From JAZRUY01 sp045598845 (lineage in GTDB: Bacteria; Verrucomicrobiota; Lentisphaeria; Victivallales; Victivallaceae), in assembly GCA_045598845.1 (NCBI GenBank), contig JAZRUY010000180.1, positions 1 through 7,326 of the forward strand: 7,326 bases of DNA, given 5' to 3'. The position numbers were made by a program, and so were the translations under genes. Below the pieces are notes generated by a model. The model was not told the DNA's origin. It did not search any database and was given only the letters and a program-made list of their open reading frames with translations. Within the stretch, counting starts at the first letter, position 1. Every line of letters starts with the position of its first letter. Of this stretch, positions 1 through 6,405 are shown piece after piece.

Positions 1-1
1 A

Positions 2-916
2 GTGCGCTGCATTACCATGGCCGATGATGATTATCCGGAAGCATTTAAGGCATTGCCGGATCCTCCGCTCTGTCTGTATGTGCGCGGCGAATTGCGTGTG
101 GCTGATTATCCGGATAAGGCTGTGGCGATTGTAGGGACACGCAGAATAAGTCAGTATGGTGTCAAGATGGCGCGGCGGATTGCGGAAGAAGCAGCAATGG
201 CCGGTTTTACTGTGGTTTCCGGTCTGGCGATCGGCACTGATACTGTGGCGCATACCGCTTGCGTGGATTGCGGAAAGACTACGGTGGCGGTATTGGGCGG
301 AGGTTTGATGCGGTTGCATCCGCAGGAAAACTTGTCTCTTGCCCGCCGCATTGTGTCGGGAGGAGGTGCCGTCTTGAGCGAATTCCCGATGGAATTTCCA
401 GTCAGCCGCAATTCATTTCCCCGGCGCAACCGTATTGTGGCTGCCTTGTCCAGAGCCACTATTGTGATCGAAGCCGGTATGGAATCAGGCGCGCTTATAA
501 CCGCTGACTGCGCATTGCAGTGCGGGCGTGATTGTTTTGCTGTTCCCGGTCATGCTGATAATCCGCAGACGGCCGGATGCCATAGTCTTATCAAGCGTGG
601 CCAGGCTTCGCTGATCGAAACATTTGCTGATGTGACGGAATGTTTCCGCAGCGGGGTAGGCGGGTATCTTCCAGGTTTGAATCCTGATGAGGAGCATTTG
701 AACGGTTACGGCGGCTGCGGGAACGGTTTGCTGGATGACGGCTTTTCCGATGACGAGCGCATAGTGTTGAATTTACTTGATTCCGAGGGGGTAAAACTCG
801 ATGCGCTGGCGGCGGCAAGCGGTTTTGACGGCGGCCGGCTGATCAGTATCCTGATGGGGCTGGAATTGAAAATGGCGGTGGAACATTCTGCCGCGGGAGT
901 GTACAGCAGAATATGA
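2..916 (+). CDS. dprA: DNA processing protein DprA (5' end cut by window)
   Basis: DprA binds incoming single-stranded DNA in natural transformation and loads RecA on it; it is cytoplasmic and is also widespread in bacteria not known to be competent. The 304 visible residues hold the Rossmann-like core: VGTRR at 44-48, the signature VVSGLAIGTD at 71-80, FPRRNRIVAALS at 139-150, SGALITA at 162-168 and the VPG segment at 191-193. A short winged-helix-like tail (about 249-304) follows a Gly/Asp-rich linker. The usual length is roughly 360 residues, and the sequence starts at the point (DDDYPEAF) normally preceded by an N-terminal helical domain, so the GTG at base 2 is most likely an internal codon and the gene begins upstream. 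The stop overlaps the start of the next gene (ATGA), which suggests translational coupling. The identification is very secure; a role in competence here is not shown. Confidence 0.95.
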   Translation: MRCITMADDDYPEAFKALPDPPLCLYVRGELRVADYPDKAVAIVGTRRISQYGVKMARRIAEEAAMAGFTVVSGLAIGTDTVAHTACVDCGKTTVAVLGGGLMRLHPQENLSLARRIVSGGGAVLSEFPMEFPVSRNSFPRRNRIVAALSRATIVIEAGMESGALITADCALQCGRDCFAVPGHADNPQTAGCHSLIKRGQASLIETFADVTECFRSGVGGYLPGLNPDEEHLNGYGGCGNGLLDDGFSDDERIVLNLLDSEGVKLDALAAASGFDGGRLISILMGLELKMAVEHSAAGVYSRI

Positions 917-2214
917 AAACTGATATTAAGATTCCAGCTCCGTTCTGGATAGTTTTCCTGTATTTTGCGGAAGGTATTCCGGCGGCCGTTATTTGCGATT
1001 TTTCAGTGGTGATGTTCGCCGCATTCGGATGGAGTGCCGCGAAAACCGCTTTTTGTTCCGGTTTGTTAGGTCTTCCGTGGGTATTCAAGCCGTTGTGGGC
1101 TCCGGCGGTGGACATGATTTCAACCAAACGCCGGTGGATAACTTCGGCACAGTTCGCATTGGCGGCGGTTTTTGCCGCGGCGGCTTTTTTTTCTACTCCG
1201 GCACTGGCCGGCCGGATCTTGTTCTCTCTGCTTTTTGCGGCGGCGGTATTGTCCGCTACTCATGATATTGCCGCTGACGGGTATTATATTATCGCTTTGG
1301 ATGAATACCGGCAGGCGCTGTATTCCGGCTGGCGGAGCATCGCTTTCCGCATCGCCATGGTGGCCGGCAACGGCGGACCGGTTTTGCTGGTCGCCTGGCT
1401 TGCCGCAGCCGGATGTACCGCCCCTTGGCGCGCGGCTATGTTTTTACCGGCTGCGGTTTTTCTGTTGCTGGCAATATATCATTGCTGTATATTGCCGGCG
1501 GCTGAACAGAGGCGTGTTGCCGGTTTTTTCCGAGCCGGGGATTTTATATCTTCTTTTGGCGCGCTTTTCAGAAAACCCTGCTTTTTCCGGGTGCTTATGT
1601 TTCTGCTTTTTTACCGGATTGCCGAATCTCAACTCGGCACGGTTGCCAAACTTTTCCTGCTTTCTCCGCATGGAGCCTCCATGCCGCTGGAAAACTACGG
1701 GTTTTCCGCCACTGTCGCAGGTACATCCGCTTTGCTTGCCGGCGGTGTCATCGGCGGCATTGTGGCCGCAAAAATCGGTTTGCGCAAAGCCTTGCCGCTG
1801 ATGGCGATGACACTCAATCTGCCGGATATTGTCTATGTGCTTTGGGCATTTTTCCCGACCGGCAACTTCATCCTGCAGACTGCGGCGATCATGTTCGAGC
1901 AATTCGGTTACGGCATAGGTTTTACCGGATATATGCTGCTTATGGTCTGCTTCGCATCATCGAGCGGAAAATATCAAACCAGCCATTTCGCTTTGCTTAC
2001 CGGTGTTATGGTGCTCGGCTTGCGCCTGCCGGGAATGGTGTCTGGAAAACTGCTGGAAAGTTTCACCGCCGTTGCCGGCAGCGAAACAGGAGGTTTCCAA
2101 TGCTTCTTTATCTGGGTGATGCTTGCCACACTGATCAGTTTCGCCGTTACCGTAACAGTGTTACCGGCGATTCCGGCCGGTTACGGATTGAAATCCGGCG
2201 CCGGCAACCGGTAA
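913..2214 (+). CDS. AmpG-like major facilitator superfamily transporter
   Basis: This is a polytopic inner-membrane carrier of 433 residues with about a dozen hydrophobic stretches. It carries the marks of the AmpG/PAT branch of the MFS: YFAEGIP at 17-23 in the first helix, WVFKPLWAPAVD at 56-67 leading into the helix 2-3 loop, ATHDIAADG at 115-123 in helix 4, and GKYQTSHFALLTG at 352-364 followed by LPGMVSGKL in the C-terminal half. AmpG proper imports anhydro-muropeptides for cell-wall recycling, but many relatives in Bacteroidota and PVC bacteria have unknown cargo and some sit beside glycosidase genes, so the substrate is left open. Its ATG overlaps the dprA stop; the nearest Shine-Dalgarno-like stretch (GGGAG at 895-899) is 13 bases away, so reinitiation after dprA is plausible. 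It converges with the dehydrogenase gene downstream with only 9 bases between the stop codons. Confidence 0.88.
   Translation: MKTDIKIPAPFWIVFLYFAEGIPAAVICDFSVVMFAAFGWSAAKTAFCSGLLGLPWVFKPLWAPAVDMISTKRRWITSAQFALAAVFAAAAFFSTPALAGRILFSLLFAAAVLSATHDIAADGYYIIALDEYRQALYSGWRSIAFRIAMVAGNGGPVLLVAWLAAAGCTAPWRAAMFLPAAVFLLLAIYHCCILPAAEQRRVAGFFRAGDFISSFGALFRKPCFFRVLMFLLFYRIAESQLGTVAKLFLLSPHGASMPLENYGFSATVAGTSALLAGGVIGGIVAAKIGLRKALPLMAMTLNLPDIVYVLWAFFPTGNFILQTAAIMFEQFGYGIGFTGYMLLMVCFASSSGKYQTSHFALLTGVMVLGLRLPGMVSGKLLESFTAVAGSETGGFQCFFIWVMLATLISFAVTVTVLPAIPAGYGLKSGAGNR
2088..2093 (+). promoter_or_regulatory. Strong Shine-Dalgarno-like AGGAGG inside the transporter gene
   Basis: AGGAGG lies within the transporter reading frame (encoding Thr-Gly-Gly-Phe) and is followed 6 bases later by an ATG at 2100 in another frame. 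It matches the anti-Shine-Dalgarno sequence better than most true starts in this window. It may be a chance product of Gly-Gly codons, or may cause ribosome pausing or internal initiation; see the finding on the 53-codon frame that follows it. Confidence 0.25.
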
Positions 2215-2223
2215 CCGGGAATT

Positions 2224-3273
2224 TCAGTCTTTTACATCCGTCCAGTCGAACACTATCTTAAAAACTTCCGGACCTTTTTTGTCCAGATAGGCGAAAGCTT
2301 CCGGCGCTTTGGCGGCCGGCCATATTTCCACCGGCAGATGAGATGTGTCGAACCGTCCGTCGCTCATATAGCCGAGGATTTCCGCTTTTCCGCGCGCTTT
2401 CATGGCGCAGCTCATGGTGATGCGGCAATTGGTGCCGAACCAGCGGTGATAATCGGCGAACCTGACAGTGCGCGGATACATGCCCTGAAGGTGTATATGC
2501 CCTGCCGGATCGTCATCGTTCCAGCCTCCGTCTTTAAGATAGCGGTAAAGCATGCCTGGTACTTCCGGATTACCTGAACATTCATCGATTTTATCCGCTT
2601 TTTTTCCGCCGGTGAAATCCAAAAACTCTTTATATCCTTTTTCGGAGTAATCCACCACTAAGTCAGCGTAGTGTCCGGCGATTCCGCGCCGGAACGCGTT
2701 CGGCTCGAAGCAGACGATGCGGCAGGTCGGATTTTTGATTTTCATCAGTTGCATCGCGCTTACCCCAATCAGTCCGGATCCGAATACAGCGATAGTTTCA
2801 CCGGGGATGAACTCGAATTGCTCCACGCCTTTCAGCGCCACACAGGCCAGATAAGCCAGTACCGCATCGCGGTTGGAAACATTGTCCGGCACTTTGCACA
2901 GAGGATCTCCCGCGCCGAAGGAGTTCACCGCGTCTTTATGTACCATATGGGTTCCTCCGCCCCAGGCCGAATTGCAGTCAACGTACTTGCGGCATTCGTT
3001 GATCATCACCCGGTCGCCTTTTTTCAGTCCGGGCGCATAGCCGCCCTCTTCTTCAATTATACCCATATTCTCGTATCCGGGGACGCAGGGATACATTACC
3101 GCGTCCGGCGACTGCCAGCCGCGGTAGGTGAACATATCGGTGCCGCAGCTTATTCCGCTGGCCAGTGTGCGCGCTGTTACAGTCCCGTCGCATTTTCCGG
3201 TAAGAGTGATATCTCTGAAAGAACATTCGCGCGGACGTTCGATAACGATGGCTTTGGTTTTGTCGCCGGTCAT
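2224..3273 (-). CDS. Medium-chain zinc-type dehydrogenase (polyol/sugar dehydrogenase-like), NAD-binding
   Basis: This 349-residue cytoplasmic oxidoreductase belongs to the MDR (alcohol dehydrogenase) superfamily. An N-terminal GroES-like domain carries SGISCGTD at 39-46 with the catalytic-zinc Cys43 and PGYEN at 65-69, where the usual GHE is GYE (Tyr67, Glu68). Cys144 in YLACVALKG takes the place of the third zinc ligand. The Rossmann domain has GSGLIG at 165-170, and Glu190 at the end of the second strand favours NAD over NADP. The four-cysteine structural zinc lobe is absent: only Cys94 and Cys100 lie in that region. This resembles the BchC-like/PVC type of MDR rather than classical ADH. 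The start was moved to the ATG at 3273 because AAAGGAG sits 8 bases before it; the ATG at 3297 lies inside the upstream gene. It is the second gene of a minus-strand pair, 4 bases after the TIM-barrel gene. The substrate is unknown, probably a sugar, polyol or sugar acid. Confidence 0.9.
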   Translation of the reverse strand: MTGDKTKAIVIERPRECSFRDITLTGKCDGTVTARTLASGISCGTDMFTYRGWQSPDAVMYPCVPGYENMGIIEEEGGYAPGLKKGDRVMINECRKYVDCNSAWGGGTHMVHKDAVNSFGAGDPLCKVPDNVSNRDAVLAYLACVALKGVEQFEFIPGETIAVFGSGLIGVSAMQLMKIKNPTCRIVCFEPNAFRRGIAGHYADLVVDYSEKGYKEFLDFTGGKKADKIDECSGNPEVPGMLYRYLKDGGWNDDDPAGHIHLQGMYPRTVRFADYHRWFGTNCRITMSCAMKARGKAEILGYMSDGRFDTSHLPVEIWPAAKAPEAFAYLDKKGPEVFKIVFDWTDVKD

Positions 3274-3277
3274 AATT

Positions 3278-4045
3278 TCAACTCCTTTGTTTTTCAATTT
3301 CCGAAATTATGCGTGTCAGTGCCCGCATATCATCAGCGGTTCCTTGTCCGGCATCATCCGGATTTTCATATTCCAGGCACAGCGGACCGGAAAAACGTGT
3401 CAGCAATTCGCGCATAAGCGCACCGTAATCCATTGCCCCGTCGCAAATCCGGCAAAAGCCGCCTTGCTTGAATTTCAGTGAAGTTACGCTTTTTAAATGG
3501 GCGAAACCTGTGAATTCCGCTGTTTTGCGCAGAGCCGAAACCGCGTCTTCTCCGCCGTAATGAATGAAATTCGCGGCATCGTAATTGAGCTTGACATTCG
3601 GTAATCCAACTGTTTCAAAGAAACGGACACAGTCATCCGATGTGGCGAGCAGTCCGCCGTGATTTTCCACAATTACGGTAAGTCCGAGATCCGCCGCTTT
3701 TTCACCGACCGAGCGTACCAGCGCCGTTATTGCCTGGAAAGTTTCTTCATCGTGCTCCCAGATTTCGCATATTCTGGCATATTTTGCTCCGGTTGCCGCC
3801 GCCAGTTTTAAATCTTCCGGCATCTCTTTGCGGATTGCGGCTTCAATCGCCCGGCATCCGGAATCCGCCAGAATTTTTCCTGCTGTTTTCCCGCCGTTTG
3901 TTCCGCCGGAAACGCACAGCGGAAAACCGTCGCCTATCATAAGGCACAAATCGCGAATGCCTGTTTCTTTCAATGTCTTCGCATAATCATTTAACTTGTA
4001 AAAACGGAAACCCCATGGAGAAGATGTGATGATATGCCTGTTCAT
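3278..4045 (-). CDS. Sugar phosphate isomerase/epimerase-like TIM barrel (AP endonuclease 2 fold)
   Basis: The 255-residue product fits the xylose isomerase-like TIM-barrel superfamily, cytoplasmic enzymes that isomerise, epimerise or dehydrate sugars and inositols with a divalent metal. The expected metal ligands fall in order on successive strands: Glu127 in VENHGG (125-130), Asp156 in NYDAANF (154-160), His183 in AHLKS, and Glu225 in LCLEYENP near the C-terminus. It is shorter than the usual 270-300 residues, with the shortening in the first third between strands 1 and 4. The ATG at 4045 has only a weak GGAA site 7 bases upstream; no better start is seen. It is the first gene of a minus-strand pair with the dehydrogenase and faces eda across a shared control region. 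The exact reaction cannot be told from the sequence; a hydroxypyruvate isomerase-, tagatose epimerase- or IolE/IolI-like role are all possible. Confidence 0.87.
   Translation of the reverse strand: MNRHIITSSPWGFRFYKLNDYAKTLKETGIRDLCLMIGDGFPLCVSGGTNGGKTAGKILADSGCRAIEAAIRKEMPEDLKLAAATGAKYARICEIWEHDEETFQAITALVRSVGEKAADLGLTVIVENHGGLLATSDDCVRFFETVGLPNVKLNYDAANFIHYGGEDAVSALRKTAEFTGFAHLKSVTSLKFKQGGFCRICDGAMDYGALMRELLTRFSGPLCLEYENPDDAGQGTADDMRALTRIISEIEKQRS
3282..3288 (-). promoter_or_regulatory. Ribosome binding site of the dehydrogenase gene
   Basis: Read on the minus strand the site is AAAGGAG, 8 bases before the ATG at 3273. It overlaps the last codons of the preceding TIM-barrel gene, whose TGA ends at 3278. 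It decides the start at 3273 over the in-frame ATG at 3297 and points to coupled translation of the pair. Confidence 0.8.
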
Positions 4046-4061
4046 TTTTATGTTCCATGTA

Positions 4062-4133
4062 TAGATTTAAAACTGAACCTTGAAAAAATTTACTTTTACT
4101 GAAGAATATAGTGCATGATCGATGTTAAATCTA
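4062..4133. repeat. Inverted repeat TAGATTTAA/TTAAATCTA, possible paired operator
   Basis: TAGATTTAA at 4062-4070 and its exact reverse complement TTAAATCTA at 4125-4133 are separated by 54 bases. One arm lies 17 bases before the TIM-barrel start, the other about 100 bases before the eda start, with the putative promoter boxes between them. The symmetric placement suggests half-sites or two operators for one regulator, or less likely chance in AT-rich DNA. No regulator gene is visible in the window. Confidence 0.4.
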
Positions 4134-4213
4134 ATATGCGGTAATGCAAAATGATTTGACGGAGCCGGAGCGGAGAAGTAAATTCCGTGTGTATTATCTT
4201 TCGACACCATGGC

Positions 4214-4221
4214 GGGAGGAG
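4214..4221 (+). promoter_or_regulatory. Ribosome binding site of eda
   Basis: GGGAGGAG ends 9 bases before the ATG at 4231. It is the strongest start signal in the window and settles the eda start there; the open frame reaches back to an ATG at 4144, but that extension has no Shine-Dalgarno site and no homology to the aldolase family. Confidence 0.85.
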
Positions 4222-4230
4222 ATCGTCTTT

Positions 4231-4887
4231 ATGGATTATAGGGAAATTTCACTGCAGACTGCGGCAAAGCTTGCCGTGGTTAAAATTGTTCCGGTGCTGG
4301 TAATCGACACTCCTGATCATGGGCTGAAGGTATGCGAATTGCTCTGTTCCGGAGGTTTGCCGGCGGCGGAAATAACTTTCCGTACTCCTGCCGCCGCCAT
4401 GACCATCGCCGCCGCGGTGAAGGAATTCCCTGATATGCTGATCGGGGCAGGTACGGTCCTTAATGCCGAGGATTTGAGCCGCTCCGTTGATTCCGGCGCC
4501 GCTTTCGCGGTTGCGCCGGGTTTCAATCCGGCTATGCTTACCGCCGCGGCATCGCGTTGTTTCCCGTTTGCTCCGGGTATTTGTACTCCGTCGGAAATCG
4601 AGCAGGCGGGGGAATGGGGCTGCCGGTTGCTGAAATTCTTTCCCGCCGGCGCGGCCGGCGGAGTGAATTTTCTGAAAGCCGCCGCCGCCCCCTACCGGCA
4701 TCTGAATATCCGATATATGCCTACCGGCGGCATTAATCCTGCCAATGCGGCGGATTTTCTTTCCTGTCCTGAAGTGTGCGCGGTGGGCGGCACCTGGATT
4801 GCCTCCGCTGCGGACATCGAAGCGGAAAACTGGTCCGGTATTACAGCCAATATCAGAGCGGCGGTCAAGTTAATATCCGGGTTTTGA
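4231..4887 (+). CDS. eda: 2-dehydro-3-deoxy-phosphogluconate (KDPG) aldolase
   Basis: This class I aldolase splits 2-keto-3-deoxy-6-phosphogluconate into pyruvate and glyceraldehyde 3-phosphate, the last step of the Entner-Doudoroff and hexuronate routes; relatives act on the galactonate isomer. At 218 residues it has family length. Diagnostic residues are present: the catalytic Glu47 and Arg51 in AEITFRTP (46-53), GAGTVL at 72-77, PGICTPSE at 115-122, the Schiff-base Lys135 in LLKFFPAG (133-140), and the phosphate-binding PTGGI at 164-168 and GGTW at 186-189. The numbering is two higher than in the E. coli enzyme, which supports the start at 4231. It is read divergently from the TIM-barrel and dehydrogenase genes, suggesting a shared sugar-acid pathway, and is followed after 6 bases by a secreted peptidase gene. 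The kinase and dehydratase that make its substrate are not in the window, so KDPG versus KDPGal specificity stays open. Confidence 0.94.
   Translation: MDYREISLQTAAKLAVVKIVPVLVIDTPDHGLKVCELLCSGGLPAAEITFRTPAAAMTIAAAVKEFPDMLIGAGTVLNAEDLSRSVDSGAAFAVAPGFNPAMLTAAASRCFPFAPGICTPSEIEQAGEWGCRLLKFFPAGAAGGVNFLKAAAAPYRHLNIRYMPTGGINPANAADFLSCPEVCAVGGTWIASAADIEAENWSGITANIRAAVKLISGF
4643..4661 (+). repeat. GC-rich perfect hairpin inside eda
   Basis: Two exactly complementary 8-base arms (4643-4650 and 4654-4661) flank a 3-base GCG loop. All stem pairs are G-C, so the mRNA would form a very stable hairpin just after the codon for the catalytic lysine. The inner 13 bases recur at 6507-6519 between the tRNA and the hydrolase gene. 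It encodes Pro-Ala-Gly-Ala-Ala-Gly-Gly, so codon bias may explain it. Confidence 0.5.
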
Positions 4888-4893
4888 AAAGTG

Positions 4894-6348
4894 ATGTTGT
4901 TCAGAATATACGCCGTATTGCTCGCGCTGTCGGTCGCGCTGCCGGTTTTTTCCTCCCAGATTGTCATCGGAGGGCAGGTGGATGTTCCTGCCGCCGGCGT
5001 CAGAATGCGTCTGTTCAATAATCTCAAATCATTTCCCCTTCCGATGCCGGATAACAGTAATGAACAGGATAAATGGCATTTTGCTCAGACTGCCGGCTGC
5101 TGGCACAGCGGCAGTTGCGCCATACAGACCGCCGTGCTTACAGCCATGCCGCCGGCGTCAGGCGGAGACGGGGACGTTCCTGTCAAGGAAACTGATATTG
5201 CCGCATGGTTGAGCCGCTATACCGGCTGTGAAATTAAAAAAGTGAATATTTTTAAAAAGAACGCTGCGAAAATCATCCGTTCCGCCGATTTTTCCGGCAG
5301 CGATCCGTTGATTCAGGATTTGATTTACGTTGTTTCGCCGGCGAACGTTCCTGAGCGCATGTTCATGTTGCGCATCCTAGTCGATAAAAAACAGTATGAT
5401 GCCAGATTGCAGCGGGTCATAGAGCAGATTTTGAGTTCGATCACTTTTTATCCGGTGAAATCTCCAAACGGGAAGAAATCATCCGGCAACCGGGAAACCG
5501 CAATTGCCGGTATCGCCAGCCTGAAAGGCTGGTGGCATATGGATTCTCCGCATTTCCTTTTTATCACAAATTACACAAACCGCAATTTTGTCCGCAGTAT
5601 GATCGGAAATATGGAAAAAGCCTACGCGGTGTATTCCGCTCTTTTTCCCGGCTTTTCCGATAAGGAAAGTACCTGTGTGGTCAGGCTTTATGCCAAGCGG
5701 GAGGAATTTCTGGCCGCCAATCCCGGACAGGAATGGGCTGCTGGTTACTGGAATGCCGCCCGCCGTGAACTGGTGCTTTCGCCGCAATGGCGCCGTACCG
5801 GCGGCGATGACCGTCGGGAAATGCTCGGTACCGCACTGCATGAAGGTCTGCACCAGTATCTTTTTTACGCTTTGGACGGTATCAATGCTCCGGTTTGGTT
5901 CAATGAAGGTTTTGCCCAGCTTTGCGAGGGTATAGACTGCGGTGCCGCCCGTCCGGTGATCAAACTCAAAGAAACGGACCGTAAGAATCTCTGTGATGTA
6001 TTCCGCAATTCTGATTTCGATGCTCTGTCCTATATCAAAATGAACGTTGCAGAATTTCAAAGCGGCGGCGCGGAGTCGCTCAAACGGCATTATGCGGAGG
6101 TTTTCGGCCTGATTTATTATCTGCTCTGCGGCTCCCGTGTCGACGGTCATCCTGAATATGCTGAAATACCGGAAGTTTTTTTCAATACTCTGCGGCGCAC
6201 CCGTTCCGCGGGTGAGGCGACAGCGGCCGCTTTCGGCAATGTGGATTTTGCCCGTCTTTCCGCCGCCGTTTCTGATTTCTGGCGTAATGACCGGTTAGTG
6301 GAGAAATCACTGAAAATAAATCCGGCGGAAAAATCTCCGGTCAAGTAA
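4894..6348 (+). CDS. Secreted zinc metallopeptidase, peptidase MA-like/DUF1570 type
   Basis: This 484-residue protein begins with a signal peptide (basic Arg4, hydrophobic core about 5-18, likely cleavage near 20-21, no lipobox cysteine) and so is probably exported. The first 200 residues are a region I do not recognise, with a WHFAQTAGCWHSGSCA stretch. From about 213 to 460 it resembles gluzincin peptidases of the MA-like type: HFLFITNYTNRN opening the domain, the zinc motif HEGLHQ at 316-321 (His316, Glu317, His320), then WFNEGFAQ with Glu338 as third ligand, a spacing of 17 residues from the motif. All catalytic residues are intact. ATG at 4894 was preferred to the adjacent GTG at 4891; neither has a clear Shine-Dalgarno site, so translation probably depends on coupling to eda, 6 bases upstream. 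Substrate unknown; the pairing with a cytoplasmic aldolase is odd. No strong terminator follows. Confidence 0.8.
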   Translation: MLFRIYAVLLALSVALPVFSSQIVIGGQVDVPAAGVRMRLFNNLKSFPLPMPDNSNEQDKWHFAQTAGCWHSGSCAIQTAVLTAMPPASGGDGDVPVKETDIAAWLSRYTGCEIKKVNIFKKNAAKIIRSADFSGSDPLIQDLIYVVSPANVPERMFMLRILVDKKQYDARLQRVIEQILSSITFYPVKSPNGKKSSGNRETAIAGIASLKGWWHMDSPHFLFITNYTNRNFVRSMIGNMEKAYAVYSALFPGFSDKESTCVVRLYAKREEFLAANPGQEWAAGYWNAARRELVLSPQWRRTGGDDRREMLGTALHEGLHQYLFYALDGINAPVWFNEGFAQLCEGIDCGAARPVIKLKETDRKNLCDVFRNSDFDALSYIKMNVAEFQSGGAESLKRHYAEVFGLIYYLLCGSRVDGHPEYAEIPEVFFNTLRRTRSAGEATAAAFGNVDFARLSAAVSDFWRNDRLVEKSLKINPAEKSPVK

Positions 6349-6359
6349 ACCATGTGAAG

Positions 6360-6389
6360 TTGAAAAACACTTCCGCAGTGCTATATTAT
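6360..6389 (+). promoter_or_regulatory. Promoter of tRNA-Thr
   Basis: TTGAAA at 6360-6365 and TATATT at 6382-6387 are spaced by 16 bases (or TATTAT at 6384-6389 by 18), a good sigma-70-type match. Transcription would start near 6394, about a dozen bases before the tRNA. The spacer holds a small inverted repeat, CACT at 6368-6371 and AGTG at 6377-6380, which might act as a weak end signal for the peptidase mRNA. Confidence 0.6.
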
Positions 6390-6405
6390 TGTCCGTAATT
6401 TCGGT

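Larger units (their letters stand above)
4046..4230. promoter_or_regulatory. Divergent promoter region between the TIM-barrel gene and eda
   Basis: This is an AT-rich stretch, unlike the flanking genes, between two divergently read genes, so it must hold both promoters. Candidate elements are weak: on the plus strand TTGAAA at 4080-4085 with GAATAT at 4104-4109 (18-base spacer), and TAATAT at 4132-4137 without a good -35; on the minus strand TATATT (bases 4105-4110), also without a clear -35. The two candidate -10 boxes overlap, which would make transcription in the two directions compete. A perfect 9-base inverted repeat brackets these elements. Confidence 0.5.

Noticed and set aside
1172..1902. 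Long frames on both strands within the transporter gene (plus 1172-1801, minus 1444-1902).
   Set aside because: The transporter frame has the AmpG-type motifs and a membrane-protein pattern; the others have only shadow compositions rich in Arg, Cys and Pro or Gln and Lys.
3274..3297. Start of the dehydrogenase at the ATG at 3297.
   Set aside because: It lies within the upstream gene's coding end, while AAAGGAG is placed correctly for the ATG at 3273.
2671..3417. A 248-codon plus-strand frame opposite the dehydrogenase.
   Set aside because: It is antisense to a clearly recognisable enzyme, has no recognisable domain and no supporting start signal.
4188..4197. TGTGTATTAT as an extended -10 promoter for eda.
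   Set aside because: The TG is out of register for an extended -10 and no -35 is found at a suitable distance; TTGACG at 4156-4161 is 30 bases away.
4144..4230. A 29-codon N-terminal extension of eda from the ATG at 4144.
   Set aside because: No Shine-Dalgarno site, no match to the aldolase family, and the start at 4231 has GGGAGGAG and gives family-standard residue numbering.
5479..6150. A 223-codon minus-strand frame opposite the peptidase.
   Set aside because: It is antisense to the signature-bearing peptidase domain and has no family features; GC-rich third positions keep such frames open.
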